Source: Bacillus sp. FJAT-49736
GTDB lineage: Bacteria; Bacillota; Bacilli; Bacillales; Bacillaceae_C
Reading direction: 5' to 3'
Length of the DNA stretch: 64,000 bases
Assembly: GCF_018343615.1 (NCBI RefSeq)
Contig: NZ_JAGYPI010000002.1
Coordinates: 81,562 to 145,561, forward strand
Part shown: positions 7,179 to 16,474 of the stretch, in pieces
How positions within the stretch are numbered: the first letter of the stretch is position 1
Layout of the letters: every line of letters starts with the position of its first letter
Program-made: the position numbers and the translations under genes
The notes under the pieces: generated by a model
The model's input: only the letters and a program-made list of their open reading frames with translations
What the model was told of the DNA's origin: nothing
The model's database searches: none

Positions 7179-8399
7179 TTACTTTTTCTTTTTAGAAAAC
7201 AAAATCTCAAATTTCGTTCCTTTGCCAAGTTTGCTCTCTACTTTTATTTTTCCAGCATGCTTATCCACAATCCATTTGGCAATCGATAAGCCGAGTCCAA
7301 GGCTTTCTGATTTCGTTCTAGATTTATCCACTTGATAGAAACGGTCAAAAATATGCGGAATATTATCCTCCTTGATTCCTATCCCGTTATCTTTAATCGT
7401 CAAACCAATATGATTTTTCGTTTCAAAGCACGACAACTCTATCCATCCATTTTCTCCTGTGTATTTCATGGCATTATCTAGCAAGATTACAATCAACTGA
7501 TGAATGCGATCACGGTCGCCGCAAAAGGTAATCGGCGGTGCAGAAATTAAGGCAATCGTCTTCCCTTGAAAGGAGGCTACCTCTGAAAAATGATCCACAA
7601 TATCTCTGAGCAATTCATCTAAATAAAATTCTTTTCTTTCTATTTCAATTTCATTGGAATCTGATCTCGCTAAGGTTAATAAATTGGACACCAGCTTTGC
7701 TAACCGCCGGCATTCTTTCAATATAATCGAGATATCTGGTAATTTATCCTGTATGGTCGCTTCCGGTGTCCGCAATAATAAATCTCCACGTGTTTGAATA
7801 ACTGCTAGAGGGGTTCTTAGCTCATGGGAAGCATCCGATACAAATTGTTGTTGTTTCTCCCAAGCATTTTTAATGGGACGTAATGCCCTCCCCGCCAAGA
7901 ACAATCCTGCGGCAATGGCAAGAACTATTCCAATTATGCCACCAATAAACATCATCATTAGCAGACGGTGCAATATATTTTTTTCGATATCCACATTACG
8001 AATAAATTGTAGCTTTACGGGCTGATTATTTAACTCCGCTCGAATCGCTATGGTATGAAAGGAAAAGCCTTTAACCTCTACTTGCTGAATAGAATTCAAG
8101 GTGCGAGGTATAAAATCATTTAGATCGTCCCCTTGTATGTCATCCTTATTCAACAACTCATTGTTCTCTTTCCAAATTAAAACAGTAATATTATTACGAG
8201 GATTTCTGTCTGGACCAATAAACTTCGGAATTTCACCTGTCATGCCAACCCGTCTGACCATATCTTGTAAGGAGTTATCCGCATCTCTATACACATATAC
8301 TCCAATATAAGAATATATCATGCTTCCTAAAATACTTATTATTAGAATAAATACAATGGAATTAAGTATCGTTAGACGTATCCGTGTTTTTTTAAACAT
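7179..8399 (-). CDS. Sensor histidine kinase
   Basis: A 406-residue membrane kinase. Helix 1 is at about 9-31 and helix 2 at 146-170; the roughly 110-residue loop between them is extracellular. A short HAMP-like linker follows, then the dimerisation domain with His192 in SHELRTPLAV, and the HATPase domain with NAMKYTG (N box), DNGIGI (G1) and GLGLSIAKW (G2). It lies 3 bp after its response regulator, one transcript. The pair sits directly downstream of an adaptor/MacB-type exporter. The signal is unknown; envelope stress or an exported toxic compound is the natural guess from context. Confidence 0.92.
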   Translation of the reverse strand: MFKKTRIRLTILNSIVFILIISILGSMIYSYIGVYVYRDADNSLQDMVRRVGMTGEIPKFIGPDRNPRNNITVLIWKENNELLNKDDIQGDDLNDFIPRTLNSIQQVEVKGFSFHTIAIRAELNNQPVKLQFIRNVDIEKNILHRLLMMMFIGGIIGIVLAIAAGLFLAGRALRPIKNAWEKQQQFVSDASHELRTPLAVIQTRGDLLLRTPEATIQDKLPDISIILKECRRLAKLVSNLLTLARSDSNEIEIERKEFYLDELLRDIVDHFSEVASFQGKTIALISAPPITFCGDRDRIHQLIVILLDNAMKYTGENGWIELSCFETKNHIGLTIKDNGIGIKEDNIPHIFDRFYQVDKSRTKSESLGLGLSIAKWIVDKHAGKIKVESKLGKGTKFEILFSKKKK

Positions 8400-8402
8400 T
8401 TT

Positions 8403-9080
8403 TTACTCCTTAAATTGTTTCAGTATATACCCAACCCCACGAACATTTTGAATATCTTTATGGTAGCCGAAAACCTCTAGCTTTTTCCGAAGATGATGAA
8501 TATAAACTTCTACAATCGCAATGGTTGTATCGGAATCAAATCCCCAAATCCGATCATAAATTTGTTCTCTTGTTAAAATCTTTCCTTGGTTTTGGATTAG
8601 GTATTCCAATAGCTCGTACTGCTTTATCGTTAATCTCAATGGAGTTCCATCCACTTTTATTTCCTGCTCTTTGCCAAAAAGCTCCACTCCTCGATAACAA
8701 ATCGTATGATCAATGGTTAAACTGCCGCTTCTTCGCAACAATGCTCTAATTCTCGCAGTGAGTTCAGGGGCTTGAAACGGTTTTACTAAATAATCGTCCC
8801 CGCCAATCTCAAGACCAGTTACACGGTCCTCTAATGCATCCTTCGCGGTGACAAAAAGAACGGGGGTCATAATTCGATCTGCACGTAGCTTTTTTAAGAT
8901 TTCGAATCCATTTATTTCCGGCAGCATGACATCGAGGATAATAGCATCATAAATATTTTGATAGGCAAGAAATAGGCCCTCTTCTCCATCCGTGGCAGAT
9001 TCTATTTCATACTCATCAGCTAATATTTTTTTCATTGATTCTAATAAATCTACATTATCTTCCACAATTAATATTTTCAT
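8403..9080 (-). CDS. OmpR/PhoB-family response regulator
   Basis: A 225-residue regulator. The receiver domain (1-115) has the acidic pair in VEDN, phosphoacceptor Asp50 (ILDVMLPEING) and Lys100 (VKPF). The winged-helix DNA-binding domain (about 130-225) ends in HHLRKKLE...VRGVGYIL, typical of the family. It partners the kinase at 7179. Family members bind tandem half-sites about 10-11 bp apart, which fits the paired TTAAG-like boxes at 6220, 12095 and 20163; that link is inferred. A terminator-like hairpin at 9147-9179 separates it from the exporter genes. Confidence 0.93.
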   Translation of the reverse strand: MKILIVEDNVDLLESMKKILADEYEIESATDGEEGLFLAYQNIYDAIILDVMLPEINGFEILKKLRADRIMTPVLFVTAKDALEDRVTGLEIGGDDYLVKPFQAPELTARIRALLRRSGSLTIDHTICYRGVELFGKEQEIKVDGTPLRLTIKQYELLEYLIQNQGKILTREQIYDRIWGFDSDTTIAIVEVYIHHLRKKLEVFGYHKDIQNVRGVGYILKQFKE

Positions 9081-9146
9081 TGCTATATGCGACCTCCATT
9101 TTCATCATTTTATCAGATATACAAATGTTCATAAAATATATCCCAT

Positions 9147-9179
9147 GGAAAAACGATTGCGTTCTATACGCAACCGTTT
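9147..9179 (-). terminator. Hairpin between exporter operon and two-component genes
   Basis: A 12-bp stem with one mismatch (AAACGATTGCGT / ACGCAACCGTTT), followed on the minus strand by TTTTTCC. It could end the exporter transcript or allow partial read-through into the regulator. Confidence 0.65.
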
Positions 9180-9183
9180 CATT

Positions 9184-10350
9184 TTACTCGAATCTTAAAG
9201 CATGTATTGGATGGAGCTTCGATGCTTTGTTTGCAGGAAATACGCCAAATACAACACCGACCAACAAAGAAAACATGAAAGCAACTCCAATTACAGGAAG
9301 TGAGTATGCTACTGCTGAACCAGTGATAGAAGCATATGTTTTAATGGCAATAAAACCTAATCCTATTCCTATAACACCCCCCATCGCACTGAGAACGACT
9401 GATTCAATCAAAAATTGAGTAAGAATATCCTTTCTCTTTGCACCGATAGCTTTCCGAATACCAATCTCCTTTGTCCGTTCTGTAACGGAAACAAACATAA
9501 TATTCATTATCCCAATACCGCCTACAAGTAAGGAGATACTGGCAATTCCACCAAGCATCATCGTCATTGTTTTCGATACAGAGCTCATCGTATCCATTAG
9601 ATCTTGCTGGTTTACAACACTATAACTATCTTGATTATGAAAAATAGAATAAAGAGATCGCTCTAGCATATTTTGTACGAAGGCCAACTGATTCTCTGAA
9701 TGTGCTTGCACATATACCGTTTGGACATTTAACGATGCCAGAACTCTCTCTGCAGTGCTAAGAGGAACGATAATAACATTATCGCCGCTTGTTCCAATGG
9801 AGCTGCCTTTTGACGTTAGAACCCCGACAATTTTAAAGGAGGTCCCATTTATTTGCACATATTTGCCTACCGGATTATCCGTTCCAAACAGTGACTGTGC
9901 AGTTTCAGACCCTAATACAGCTACCTTCATGCGAAACTCATTATCAATATCAGCTAGGAAGCGTCCATTTGATACAAGAGTATTTCGAATTGTTTTATAG
10001 GATGATGTCGTTCCAATCATGCTTACCTGTGCAGATGTTCGGCCATTCTTTGCGGTTATTCGTCCTTGAACAGCAGGCGCAATTTCTTTGACTCCGGGAA
10101 CTTTCTTTAAACCTTCCGCATCTGCTTCTTTAAAATCAGCCGATCCCGAATCCAAAATATTTACGGATAAAAGATTCGTCCCAAGACTATTGATTTGATC
10201 CGTAACCGTTTTTGTAGAGGATTGCCCAATGGAAACAAGGACAATAACCGAAGATACACCGATAATAATCCCCAGCATGGTTAGAAAAGCTCTAAGCTTG
10301 CTGCTTTTAATATTTCTTAAAGCCATCTTAATGGATGGAAGAAGCTTCAC
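9184..10350 (-). CDS. MacB/FtsX-type ABC transporter permease
   Basis: A 388-residue permease. The GTG at 10350 is chosen because GGAGGAGG lies seven bases upstream; a longer frame would run back into the ATPase gene without such a site. One N-terminal helix (about 20-42, FLTMLGIIIGVSSVIVLVSIG), a large external domain (about 45-260), then three helices at the C-terminus with the conserved TERTKEIGIRKAIGA loop. This is the architecture of mechanotransmission exporters such as YknZ and MacB. It overlaps the ATPase stop by 23 bp, so translation is coupled. Likely role: efflux of, or protection from, a peptide or amphiphilic compound. Confidence 0.9.
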   Translation of the reverse strand: MKLLPSIKMALRNIKSSKLRAFLTMLGIIIGVSSVIVLVSIGQSSTKTVTDQINSLGTNLLSVNILDSGSADFKEADAEGLKKVPGVKEIAPAVQGRITAKNGRTSAQVSMIGTTSSYKTIRNTLVSNGRFLADIDNEFRMKVAVLGSETAQSLFGTDNPVGKYVQINGTSFKIVGVLTSKGSSIGTSGDNVIIVPLSTAERVLASLNVQTVYVQAHSENQLAFVQNMLERSLYSIFHNQDSYSVVNQQDLMDTMSSVSKTMTMMLGGIASISLLVGGIGIMNIMFVSVTERTKEIGIRKAIGAKRKDILTQFLIESVVLSAMGGVIGIGLGFIAIKTYASITGSAVAYSLPVIGVAFMFSLLVGVVFGVFPANKASKLHPIHALRFE

Positions 10351-11038
10351 GAAGACCTCCTCCTTTCTCAAATAATTTGCCATCCTTAATTTGCACAATT
10401 CTTCTTGCCTGCTGTGCAACCTCTAAATCATGGGTGATTAAAATGATGGTGTGACCCATTTCGTTTAGCCCTTTCATTACATCTATAATCTCACTGCTTG
10501 TTTTACTATCGAGAGCTCCCGTTGGTTCATCCGCAAGTAGAATAGGCGGATTGCAAACGAGAGCCCTAGCAATTGCGACACGCTGTTGCTGCCCTCCAGA
10601 TAGCTGGGTTGGGAGATGTGTAGAGCGATCAATTAGCCCTACCTTTTCCAAACATTCACTTGCAATCTTTTTTCTTTCCTGAGTAGGAACTCCTCTATAC
10701 AACAGTGGCAATTCTACATTCTCTAATGCTGTTAATTTAGACAGTAGATTAAAATTTTGAAAGATAAAACCAATCTTTTGGTTACGAATGACGGCAAGCT
10801 GATTATCATTCATCTTTCCGACATTTTTGGCTTCTAGTAAATATTCTCCGGAGTCAGGCTTATCTAAGCAGCCAATCATATTCATGAGAGTGGATTTACC
10901 GGAGCCGGAAGGACCTATGATAGCTAAAAATTCCCCGGACTGGATCTCTAGGGATATACGATGGAGAGCTGTCACTGTTTCTCCGCCAATTTTATAGGAT
11001 TTCACCATCTTTTGAATGGAAATAAGCGGTTCTGTCAT
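10328..11038 (-). CDS. MacB/LolD-type ABC transporter ATPase
   Basis: A 236-residue nucleotide-binding subunit with Walker [10 protein letters not shown] (42-50), signature [15 protein letters not shown], Walker [13 protein letters not shown] and switch histidine in ITHD. It powers the permease encoded next. It starts 2 bp after the adaptor gene and overlaps the permease gene, so adaptor-ATPase-permease form one operon like B. subtilis yknXYZ. No yknW-like gene is present upstream. Confidence 0.93.
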   Translation of the reverse strand: MTEPLISIQKMVKSYKIGGETVTALHRISLEIQSGEFLAIIGPSGSGKSTLMNMIGCLDKPDSGEYLLEAKNVGKMNDNQLAVIRNQKIGFIFQNFNLLSKLTALENVELPLLYRGVPTQERKKIASECLEKVGLIDRSTHLPTQLSGGQQQRVAIARALVCNPPILLADEPTGALDSKTSSEIIDVMKGLNEMGHTIILITHDLEVAQQARRIVQIKDGKLFEKGGGLREASSIH

Positions 11039-11040
11039 GA

Positions 11041-12021
11041 TTAATTGCCTCCTCCAGTTTTCATACCTCCGCCGTTATTGCCCCAATTACCACGGTTCAC
11101 TCGGTTCATGCCTCCCATTTCACCCATGCCTCCGAAGCCGCCCATGCCACCAAAGCCACGCATATTACTAACACCATTGGAAGAGCTTTTTGCAATCGCT
11201 GGAAGTTGGACCTGTTCTCCCTCTTGTAATCCGCTCGTTATTTCTACATAACTGTCATTATTGATGCCTGTTTTCACCACTTGACTTGTAACACCTTGTT
11301 GTCCGTTAGAACCTTTTACCAAAACAAATATTTGATTTCCGTTCGTATGAACAGCTTCTACTGGAACATATAAAACATTATCTTTACTAGCTGTTAAAAT
11401 TTTTGCTTCCGTTGTCATTCCAACCTTTAGATATTTCGGACTGGAGAGATGAATCGTTACGTCGAAGGTTGAAACTCCATTTGAAACATCCCCTTCTTGC
11501 GCAATATCTTTAACTTTTCCCGAGAAGGTCGTATTCGGAAATGCGCTCGCCGTTACTTCAGCCTTTTGACCCTTCTTAATTTTCGGAATATCCAATTCAT
11601 CTATTTTTACAGTTGTTTGAAGATCCTTATAGTTTGTAATATGTGCGACGACTGTGCCGCTATTGACTCTATCCCCGCTTTCCACCGTTAAGGAAGTGAC
11701 AGTCCCTTTAATGGGTGCCGTAATAGGGTCGCTGCCATCAGTAAAGGTTACGAGATTTTGTCCTTTTGTTACCGCTTCATTTGCAGATACTAAAACTTCA
11801 TCTATTACACTATTGGTGCTTGCCTTAACATCTTCTGTGCTGGCTGATTCTACAGATCCCGACCCGCTGATTTTCACTTGCAGCTTACCCTTTTGAACCG
11901 TTGCAATAGGGTTCGTATCTGCAAGCACTGGATTTTGGTTTTGCTTATTGCTGAAGTAATACCATGTTCCGCCTCCGATTAAAAGAACTACAATAATAAT
12001 AGAAATAATCCACTTTTTCAC
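11041..12021 (-). CDS. HlyD/RND-type adaptor (membrane fusion) protein of the ABC exporter
   Basis: A 326-residue adaptor like YknX. N-terminal anchor helix (about 3-22), a split lipoyl domain (DPITAPIKGTVTSLTVESGD), a beta-barrel (about 140-210) and a membrane-proximal domain. The last 40 residues are very rich in Gly, Met and Asn (GFGGMGGFGGMGEMGGM), an unusual tail that may be flexible or bind metal. GTG start with GGAGAGGAG nine bases upstream. First gene of the exporter operon; its promoter at 12079-12111 carries the predicted response-regulator box. Confidence 0.88.
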   Translation of the reverse strand: MKKWIISIIIVVLLIGGGTWYYFSNKQNQNPVLADTNPIATVQKGKLQVKISGSGSVESASTEDVKASTNSVIDEVLVSANEAVTKGQNLVTFTDGSDPITAPIKGTVTSLTVESGDRVNSGTVVAHITNYKDLQTTVKIDELDIPKIKKGQKAEVTASAFPNTTFSGKVKDIAQEGDVSNGVSTFDVTIHLSSPKYLKVGMTTEAKILTASKDNVLYVPVEAVHTNGNQIFVLVKGSNGQQGVTSQVVKTGINNDSYVEITSGLQEGEQVQLPAIAKSSSNGVSNMRGFGGMGGFGGMGEMGGMNRVNRGNWGNNGGGMKTGGGN

Positions 12022-12043
12022 TTGTCATAACTCCTCTCCAAAA

Positions 12044-12081
12044 TAAAAATAAGCCTTCGCCTTGTTTGCGATAAGCTTATT
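12044..12081 (-). terminator. Terminator of the B12 operon, overlapping the next promoter
   Basis: Stem AATAAGC / GCTTATT plus an inner TCGC / GCGA, followed on the minus strand by TTTTTATTTT. Its first arm overlaps the -10 box of the exporter promoter (12079-12084), so transcripts that start there lack most of the full hairpin. Confidence 0.65.
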
Positions 12082-12111
12082 ATGGAGAGGAATTCTTAAA
12101 TTTTGCTTAAA
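12079..12111 (-). promoter_or_regulatory. Predicted response-regulator box and promoter of the exporter operon
   Basis: On the minus strand TTTAAG (12111-12106), five bases, TTTAAG (12100-12095), ten bases, CATAAT (12084-12079). The spacing is identical to the promoter at 6220-6252, including the same -10 hexamer. Confidence 0.55.
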
Positions 12112-12121
12112 TAATATATTT

Positions 12122-12514
12122 TTACTTTAGTAGATCGGCTATATCTTCTTCTGAAATGGGCTTATCCATTAAATAATAGATATTATTAATGATGATTTCT
12201 TCCCTCAAAAACGTGACATTTATTTGTTTGTTGCCATAATAAAGATTGGCATTATAAATATATCCTTTTGTTTTATCATGATTATACATTTCTTTATACT
12301 GTCTTTCATTCAATAGCAGATGAAATGCTTGTATTTTATCTTTTTTCGATAAATTTTCTCGTTTCCCATTTCTGCCATCCACAAAAACTACTTTTGTTAA
12401 AGACTTCTTACCAACAATCTCCGTAAAGTGCTTACTTTCTCTGGATGTAGTTTGAGAGCATCCGCAAATCAATAGAAAACCAATCGATATCCATATTAAT
12501 AGAAAGTACTTCAT
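12122..12514 (-). CDS. Small lipoprotein of unknown function
   Basis: A 130-residue protein with a lipoprotein signal peptide (MKYFLLIWISIGFLLICGC); the lipobox LICGC makes Cys19 the mature N-terminus. The rest is a small soluble domain rich in Lys, Asn and Tyr (YIYNANLYYGNKQINVTFLREE). I do not recognise a family. AAGGGGGAC precedes the ATG. It follows the ECF S-component gene by 34 bp on the same strand and is followed by a terminator, so it is probably the last gene of the riboswitch operon. A role in vitamin uptake is possible from position only. Confidence 0.7.
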   Translation of the reverse strand: MKYFLLIWISIGFLLICGCSQTTSRESKHFTEIVGKKSLTKVVFVDGRNGKRENLSKKDKIQAFHLLLNERQYKEMYNHDKTKGYIYNANLYYGNKQINVTFLREEIIINNIYYLMDKPISEEDIADLLK

Positions 12515-12548
12515 TTTGTCCCCCTTATTCCCTACGAAAGATTGTTTT

Positions 12549-13235
12549 TCATGTTTCCATTAAACCATACTTCTTTCGAAACCGGTGCAATATTTTTACC
12601 CAGCTTTTCGAGAATACCGCAAGGAAGAAGACATTAGAGATGGCATGTGCGATATCGAAATATATGCTTGCAGCATAGTAAGCAATGAATTGGGAAAAGG
12701 TGATCGTTTGAAAAATGGAGACTACATAGGAGAGATTCATCATCCAGCCGAATAATATTCCGGCGATAAATCCGAAAATACATCTTGGAATCGCTTTTCT
12801 CATGAACCATGTATGTTTCAAAAATCCAGCTGCCAATCCAATCATTCCCCAAGCATACATTTGCCACGGTGTCCATGGGCCTTGTCCAAGGAAGAGATTT
12901 GACACTAAGGCAGCAAGAGCCCCGACGACAAATCCGCTTTCTGCACCTAAGGCAATCCCAGTAACTATAATTACAAAAGTTGTCGGTTGTACGCTCGGAA
13001 TAGATGCAAAGGGAATACGGCTTACGGCTGCAACTGCTGCCAGAACCGCTAGCATGACAAGCTCCCTTCCCGTAACTTTACGGCGTTCAAAACGAATGAA
13101 TAATGGAAGAAACGTACAAATCATGAACAAAATGCTTACGAGTAAATAATGATGGGCAGCAATCAGTTGAAAAGCTATTAAGATAAAAAATAGTAATACG
13201 ATTAAAAATATTAGGAGCGATCGAGGACGTGCCAT
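12549..13235 (-). CDS. ECF transporter S component, CbrT-like (cobalamin)
   Basis: A 228-residue integral membrane protein with about six or seven helices. Core segments SRIPFASIPSVQPTTFVIIV, GAESGFVVGALAALVSNL and FLGQGPWTPWQMYAWG match, as I recall it, the CbrT-type S component that binds cobalamin. S components give substrate specificity to energy-coupling-factor transporters. It starts inside the ATPase gene (24-25 bp overlap) behind GGAGG. The dedicated A-A' and T genes are next to it, and a cobalamin riboswitch heads the operon. The family is secure; B12 as substrate is a strong inference from context. Confidence 0.82.
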   Translation of the reverse strand: MARPRSLLIFLIVLLFFILIAFQLIAAHHYLLVSILFMICTFLPLFIRFERRKVTGRELVMLAVLAAVAAVSRIPFASIPSVQPTTFVIIVTGIALGAESGFVVGALAALVSNLFLGQGPWTPWQMYAWGMIGLAAGFLKHTWFMRKAIPRCIFGFIAGILFGWMMNLSYVVSIFQTITFSQFIAYYAASIYFDIAHAISNVFFLAVFSKSWVKILHRFRKKYGLMET

Positions 13236-14878
13236 ACTTTCCTAGCCTCCTCTACTGTTAGAACTTCCGGAACATGACTGTCTCTTGTTATTCGATTAAC
13301 TACCGTAGTATAAAATGCATTTCCCCGAAAAAATTCCTGCGGTGAAGCTATGGAGGTAATATTTCCTTGGAACATCATCGCACATCTGGTTGCATATTGT
13401 GCGGCAAATTCAATATCATGGGTAACCATTATAACCGTCAGTCCATTATTTTGAAGCGATTTCAACAGGTTTCCTAATTTTATTTTCGCTTCCGGATCCA
13501 ATCCCTTTGTCGGCTCATCGATTACCAATATTGAAGGCTTGGAAAGCATGACACCCGCAAGAGCAGCCTTTTGAACCTCGCCGCCGCTTAAATCATATGG
13601 ATGCCGATCTTTTAATTCTATTAAATCAAATGCATCGAGCATTTGTTGTATCTTTCCCTCAGGATCCTGAAGCATAAACCTATCGGCAATCTGTTCGAGT
13701 TCTTTATAAATTGTATCCTGTAAAAAGAATAACTTTGGATTTTGCGGTAAATATCCGATTTCAAAAGGAAAGGGTCCTTTTATCTTTTTGCCTTTTAAAA
13801 ATAATGACCCACGTTGGGGCTTCTGCAAACCGGCGATTATCCTTACTAAAGTTGATTTTCCTGTTCCATTTGCTCCAACAATAGACAGCCATTCCCCTTC
13901 ATACACATTCAGCGAAAGGTCATTCAATATCCTCTTATGATGCTTATTATATTGAAAGTCAATTCCCTTCAGTTGAATGAGTGGTTTAGAAAATGAATGT
14001 ATATCGGAGTTAGAATCCGAGGCACCAGCTTCCTCCGCTACTCTTAATTTCTCAATCCAGCGTTTTCCTTCCTTAATAGTAAGTGGAATTTCAGCCTCAT
14101 TAACGGCTGACGTGCCTTCCAAATATAAAAGGGCACTGCTTGGAAGATAGGAATACATTTTATTGGCAGAATTTCTTCCAATATCATATATAATACCGCG
14201 TGGAGTACCATCATACCTTTTTCCACCACGTTCTAAGACGATGACCCTGTCTGCCAGGGAAAATAATTCCTCTAAGCGATGTTCTGCAATGATTACGGTT
14301 ATCCCGAATTCCTCATTCATGCGATGAAGCATGCCGATAAATTCCTTTGCCGCAACGGGATCTAGTTGGGCTGTCGGTTCATCAAGCAGCAAAATATCAG
14401 GCTCCATTAATAACACTGCTGCTAAATTTAATAATTGCTTTTGTCCGCCTGAAAGCTCATGTGTTTTTCGCTCCAACAAATCCTCCAACCCAAAGAAATG
14501 AATCATTTCCGCTACTTTTTTACGCATTTCAGCTGTAGGCATTCCAATATTTTCAAGTCCAAAAACGAGTTCCTCCATAACATTGTCCATTACGATTTGG
14601 TTTTCCGGATCCTGAAATACCATTCCAATAGCCGTAGCTAGTTTTTCATTTGAAATATCAGCAAGTAATTGTCCATTGTATAAAATTTCCCCAGTCATTT
14701 TCCCATGCGGTGCAATTTCCCTTTTCACTAAGCGGAGTAGTGTGGATTTCCCGCTCCCAGATGGGCCGCACAGAACAATAAACTCTCCCTTTGCTACTTT
14801 TAAGGATATATTATGTAGCGCTTTCTGATCCTCGTCGGGATATTGAAATGTTATATTTTTCGCTTCCAGTAATGCCAT
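13211..14878 (-). CDS. ECF transporter ATPase, two fused ABC domains
   Basis: A 555-residue fusion of two nucleotide-binding domains (A and A'). Domain 1 (about 1-235): Walker [10 protein letters not shown], signature LSGGQKQLLNLA, Walker B ILLLDEPTAQLD. Domain 2 (about 305-530): GANGTGKST, LSGGEVQKAALA, ILVIDEPTKGLD. The ATG at 14878 has AGAGAGG upstream; the open frame extends further but into the T gene. It overlaps both neighbours, T upstream and S downstream, so the three ECF parts are translationally coupled. This is a dedicated ECF module, separate from the ecfA1A2T genes that Bacillaceae share among many S components. Confidence 0.92.
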   Translation of the reverse strand: MALLEAKNITFQYPDEDQKALHNISLKVAKGEFIVLCGPSGSGKSTLLRLVKREIAPHGKMTGEILYNGQLLADISNEKLATAIGMVFQDPENQIVMDNVMEELVFGLENIGMPTAEMRKKVAEMIHFFGLEDLLERKTHELSGGQKQLLNLAAVLLMEPDILLLDEPTAQLDPVAAKEFIGMLHRMNEEFGITVIIAEHRLEELFSLADRVIVLERGGKRYDGTPRGIIYDIGRNSANKMYSYLPSSALLYLEGTSAVNEAEIPLTIKEGKRWIEKLRVAEEAGASDSNSDIHSFSKPLIQLKGIDFQYNKHHKRILNDLSLNVYEGEWLSIVGANGTGKSTLVRIIAGLQKPQRGSLFLKGKKIKGPFPFEIGYLPQNPKLFFLQDTIYKELEQIADRFMLQDPEGKIQQMLDAFDLIELKDRHPYDLSGGEVQKAALAGVMLSKPSILVIDEPTKGLDPEAKIKLGNLLKSLQNNGLTVIMVTHDIEFAAQYATRCAMMFQGNITSIASPQEFFRGNAFYTTVVNRITRDSHVPEVLTVEEARKVWHVLDRS

Positions 14879-15738
14879 TGAAGTGCCTCTCTTTCCTCGA
14901 TAACAAGCGGAAATCCGATATATGCGATAAATACGGTAAAATAAAACCATTCTCTTCCTTCTAAAAAAATTGGCTCTAAAATAGGGGTAATAGATAATAC
15001 GCCATCACCAAGCCACCAGCCAAAAATCCCTAAAGCACTTAAGAGGAAAAGCAAAATAAGTGCCTGCCAATCCCTGTTTTTCATTTGAAAAGGGCTATAC
15101 TTGCTTCTTTTTCGTAATCCATACCCTCTTGCAGCCATGGAATCTGCGGTTTGCAACGCCTCTTCTAAAGACCATGTAAGTAATATTTGCACGAATTGGA
15201 TGCCGTTTTTCGAGCGTTGTTTCAGCGATCCATCTTTTACGGAAAGACCCTTGCTTCGCTGGGTCAATTCTATATCCGATAATCTCCTTCTAAGCAGCGG
15301 CACAAAACGCATGGAGATCATCGTTAGCAAAGCCCATTGCGGCACCCATTTTGAAAATAAGTACAAAAACTTGTCGGCCGTTACTACTTGATTATAAGAG
15401 GTAAATAATACCATTAGACAAAATAGTGATAACGCAAGAATAATACCTTGGATAACAGCTTCAAGCGTAATAGGATTTTCGTGTAAATATAACAAGATAT
15501 GTGACCCGCGATGATTGGTTAAGGGGGTCAGGAGTAGGAAAAAGACGGAAAGAATTGCAAGCAGCTTCCACCACTTTTTTAGTGTCTCTCCCTTGTCCAA
15601 GGAAATATTGAAAAGAATTAGAATAATAGAACCAATAAATAAAAACACCGGATGCTTGTAAAGCATAACCAGTGCTGCTGCTCCCACATAATATAGGAAA
15701 CAAACGATAGGATGAAATGAACGAATTCCTCTATTCAT
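14851..15738 (-). CDS. ECF transporter T component
   Basis: A 295-residue membrane protein with hydrophobic helices at both ends and a cytoplasmic region between. The coupling motif Ala-Arg-Gly is present in DSMAARGYGLRKRSKYSPF. T proteins link ATP hydrolysis to toppling of the S component. The ATG directly abuts the TAA of the upstream lipoprotein gene, and the 3' end overlaps the ATPase start by 28 bp. This tight spacing supports one functional unit with the lipoprotein and the ATPase. Confidence 0.92.
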   Translation of the reverse strand: MNRGIRSFHPIVCFLYYVGAAALVMLYKHPVFLFIGSIILILFNISLDKGETLKKWWKLLAILSVFFLLLTPLTNHRGSHILLYLHENPITLEAVIQGIILALSLFCLMVLFTSYNQVVTADKFLYLFSKWVPQWALLTMISMRFVPLLRRRLSDIELTQRSKGLSVKDGSLKQRSKNGIQFVQILLTWSLEEALQTADSMAARGYGLRKRSKYSPFQMKNRDWQALILLFLLSALGIFGWWLGDGVLSITPILEPIFLEGREWFYFTVFIAYIGFPLVIEEREALQWHYWKRKI

Positions 15739-16461
15739 TTATTTTGAATCCTTTGTATAATCTGTCGTATAATTCCAAACGATAGAGTCCCCGTTTTTAA
15801 CCGTTTTAATTCCTACACTGCGGTCTAGCTTTATACCATTCTTTGCAACTGTCCAGCCACTTAACGGACCATGGTCAAATTCATAGAGATCACCGATCCC
15901 TTCGACGTAGGCGGTAGCGCCGCTTCCTCTTACACTAACAGACGAAATGACCTGCCTTGTGACCGATAAAACCGTGTCTCCGTTATGAATTTCAACCTTT
16001 TTCGGTGCTACGAGGGTTTTTTTCAGATCTTTACTGATAATAGATATCGTAACCGTTAATTGCGGTTCTGGTTTATTGGTTGCAGTTTTCGTATTCGATT
16101 TTTTTGTAGCGCTACTGTTGTTGTTTGAATTTTTATTTGTATTTTTGTTTGTATTTGTGATTGCTTTTGCAGGTGATTGCTGGCTTTTTTCTGTTGTTGA
16201 TTTGCTTAGCTTTACATTTTCCTTTTCACTCTCTAATTTTTTGGAAGATGCTGCTTTCTTATTATTAGTTGCTGCTTTATTAGAGTTGTCACTTTTCTGT
16301 TCTTTTTTTGATTCAACAGAAGCATTTTCCTTAGGTGTAGAGGATTTCATTTTGGTTTCTGGCTGATTGGCGGGACCTACTGAGTCTTTTTGACAGCCGG
16401 CAATGGCGAAAATATAGATGAGAGCAAATAGCATGATGAAGGTTTTTTTTAATATTTTCAA
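15739..16461 (-). CDS. DUF4430 (transcobalamin C-terminal-like) lipoprotein
   Basis: A 240-residue lipoprotein. The TTG at 16461 is preferred because GGAGG lies nine bases upstream. Signal peptide with lipobox IAGC (Cys about 23), then about 100 residues of Ser/Lys/Asn-rich linker, then one DUF4430 domain (about 135-240) with the typical FDHGPLSGWTVAKNGI and VKNGDSIVWNYTTDY. This domain family corresponds to the C-terminal beta domain of animal transcobalamin and intrinsic factor. The long disordered linker would let the domain reach through the wall while tethered to the membrane beside the ECF transporter. Proposed role: pass cobalamin from the wall protein to the S component. Confidence 0.85.
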   Translation of the reverse strand: MKILKKTFIMLFALIYIFAIAGCQKDSVGPANQPETKMKSSTPKENASVESKKEQKSDNSNKAATNNKKAASSKKLESEKENVKLSKSTTEKSQQSPAKAITNTNKNTNKNSNNNSSATKKSNTKTATNKPEPQLTVTISIISKDLKKTLVAPKKVEIHNGDTVLSVTRQVISSVSVRGSGATAYVEGIGDLYEFDHGPLSGWTVAKNGIKLDRSVGIKTVKNGDSIVWNYTTDYTKDSK

Positions 16462-16474
16462 CTTTATCCGCCTC

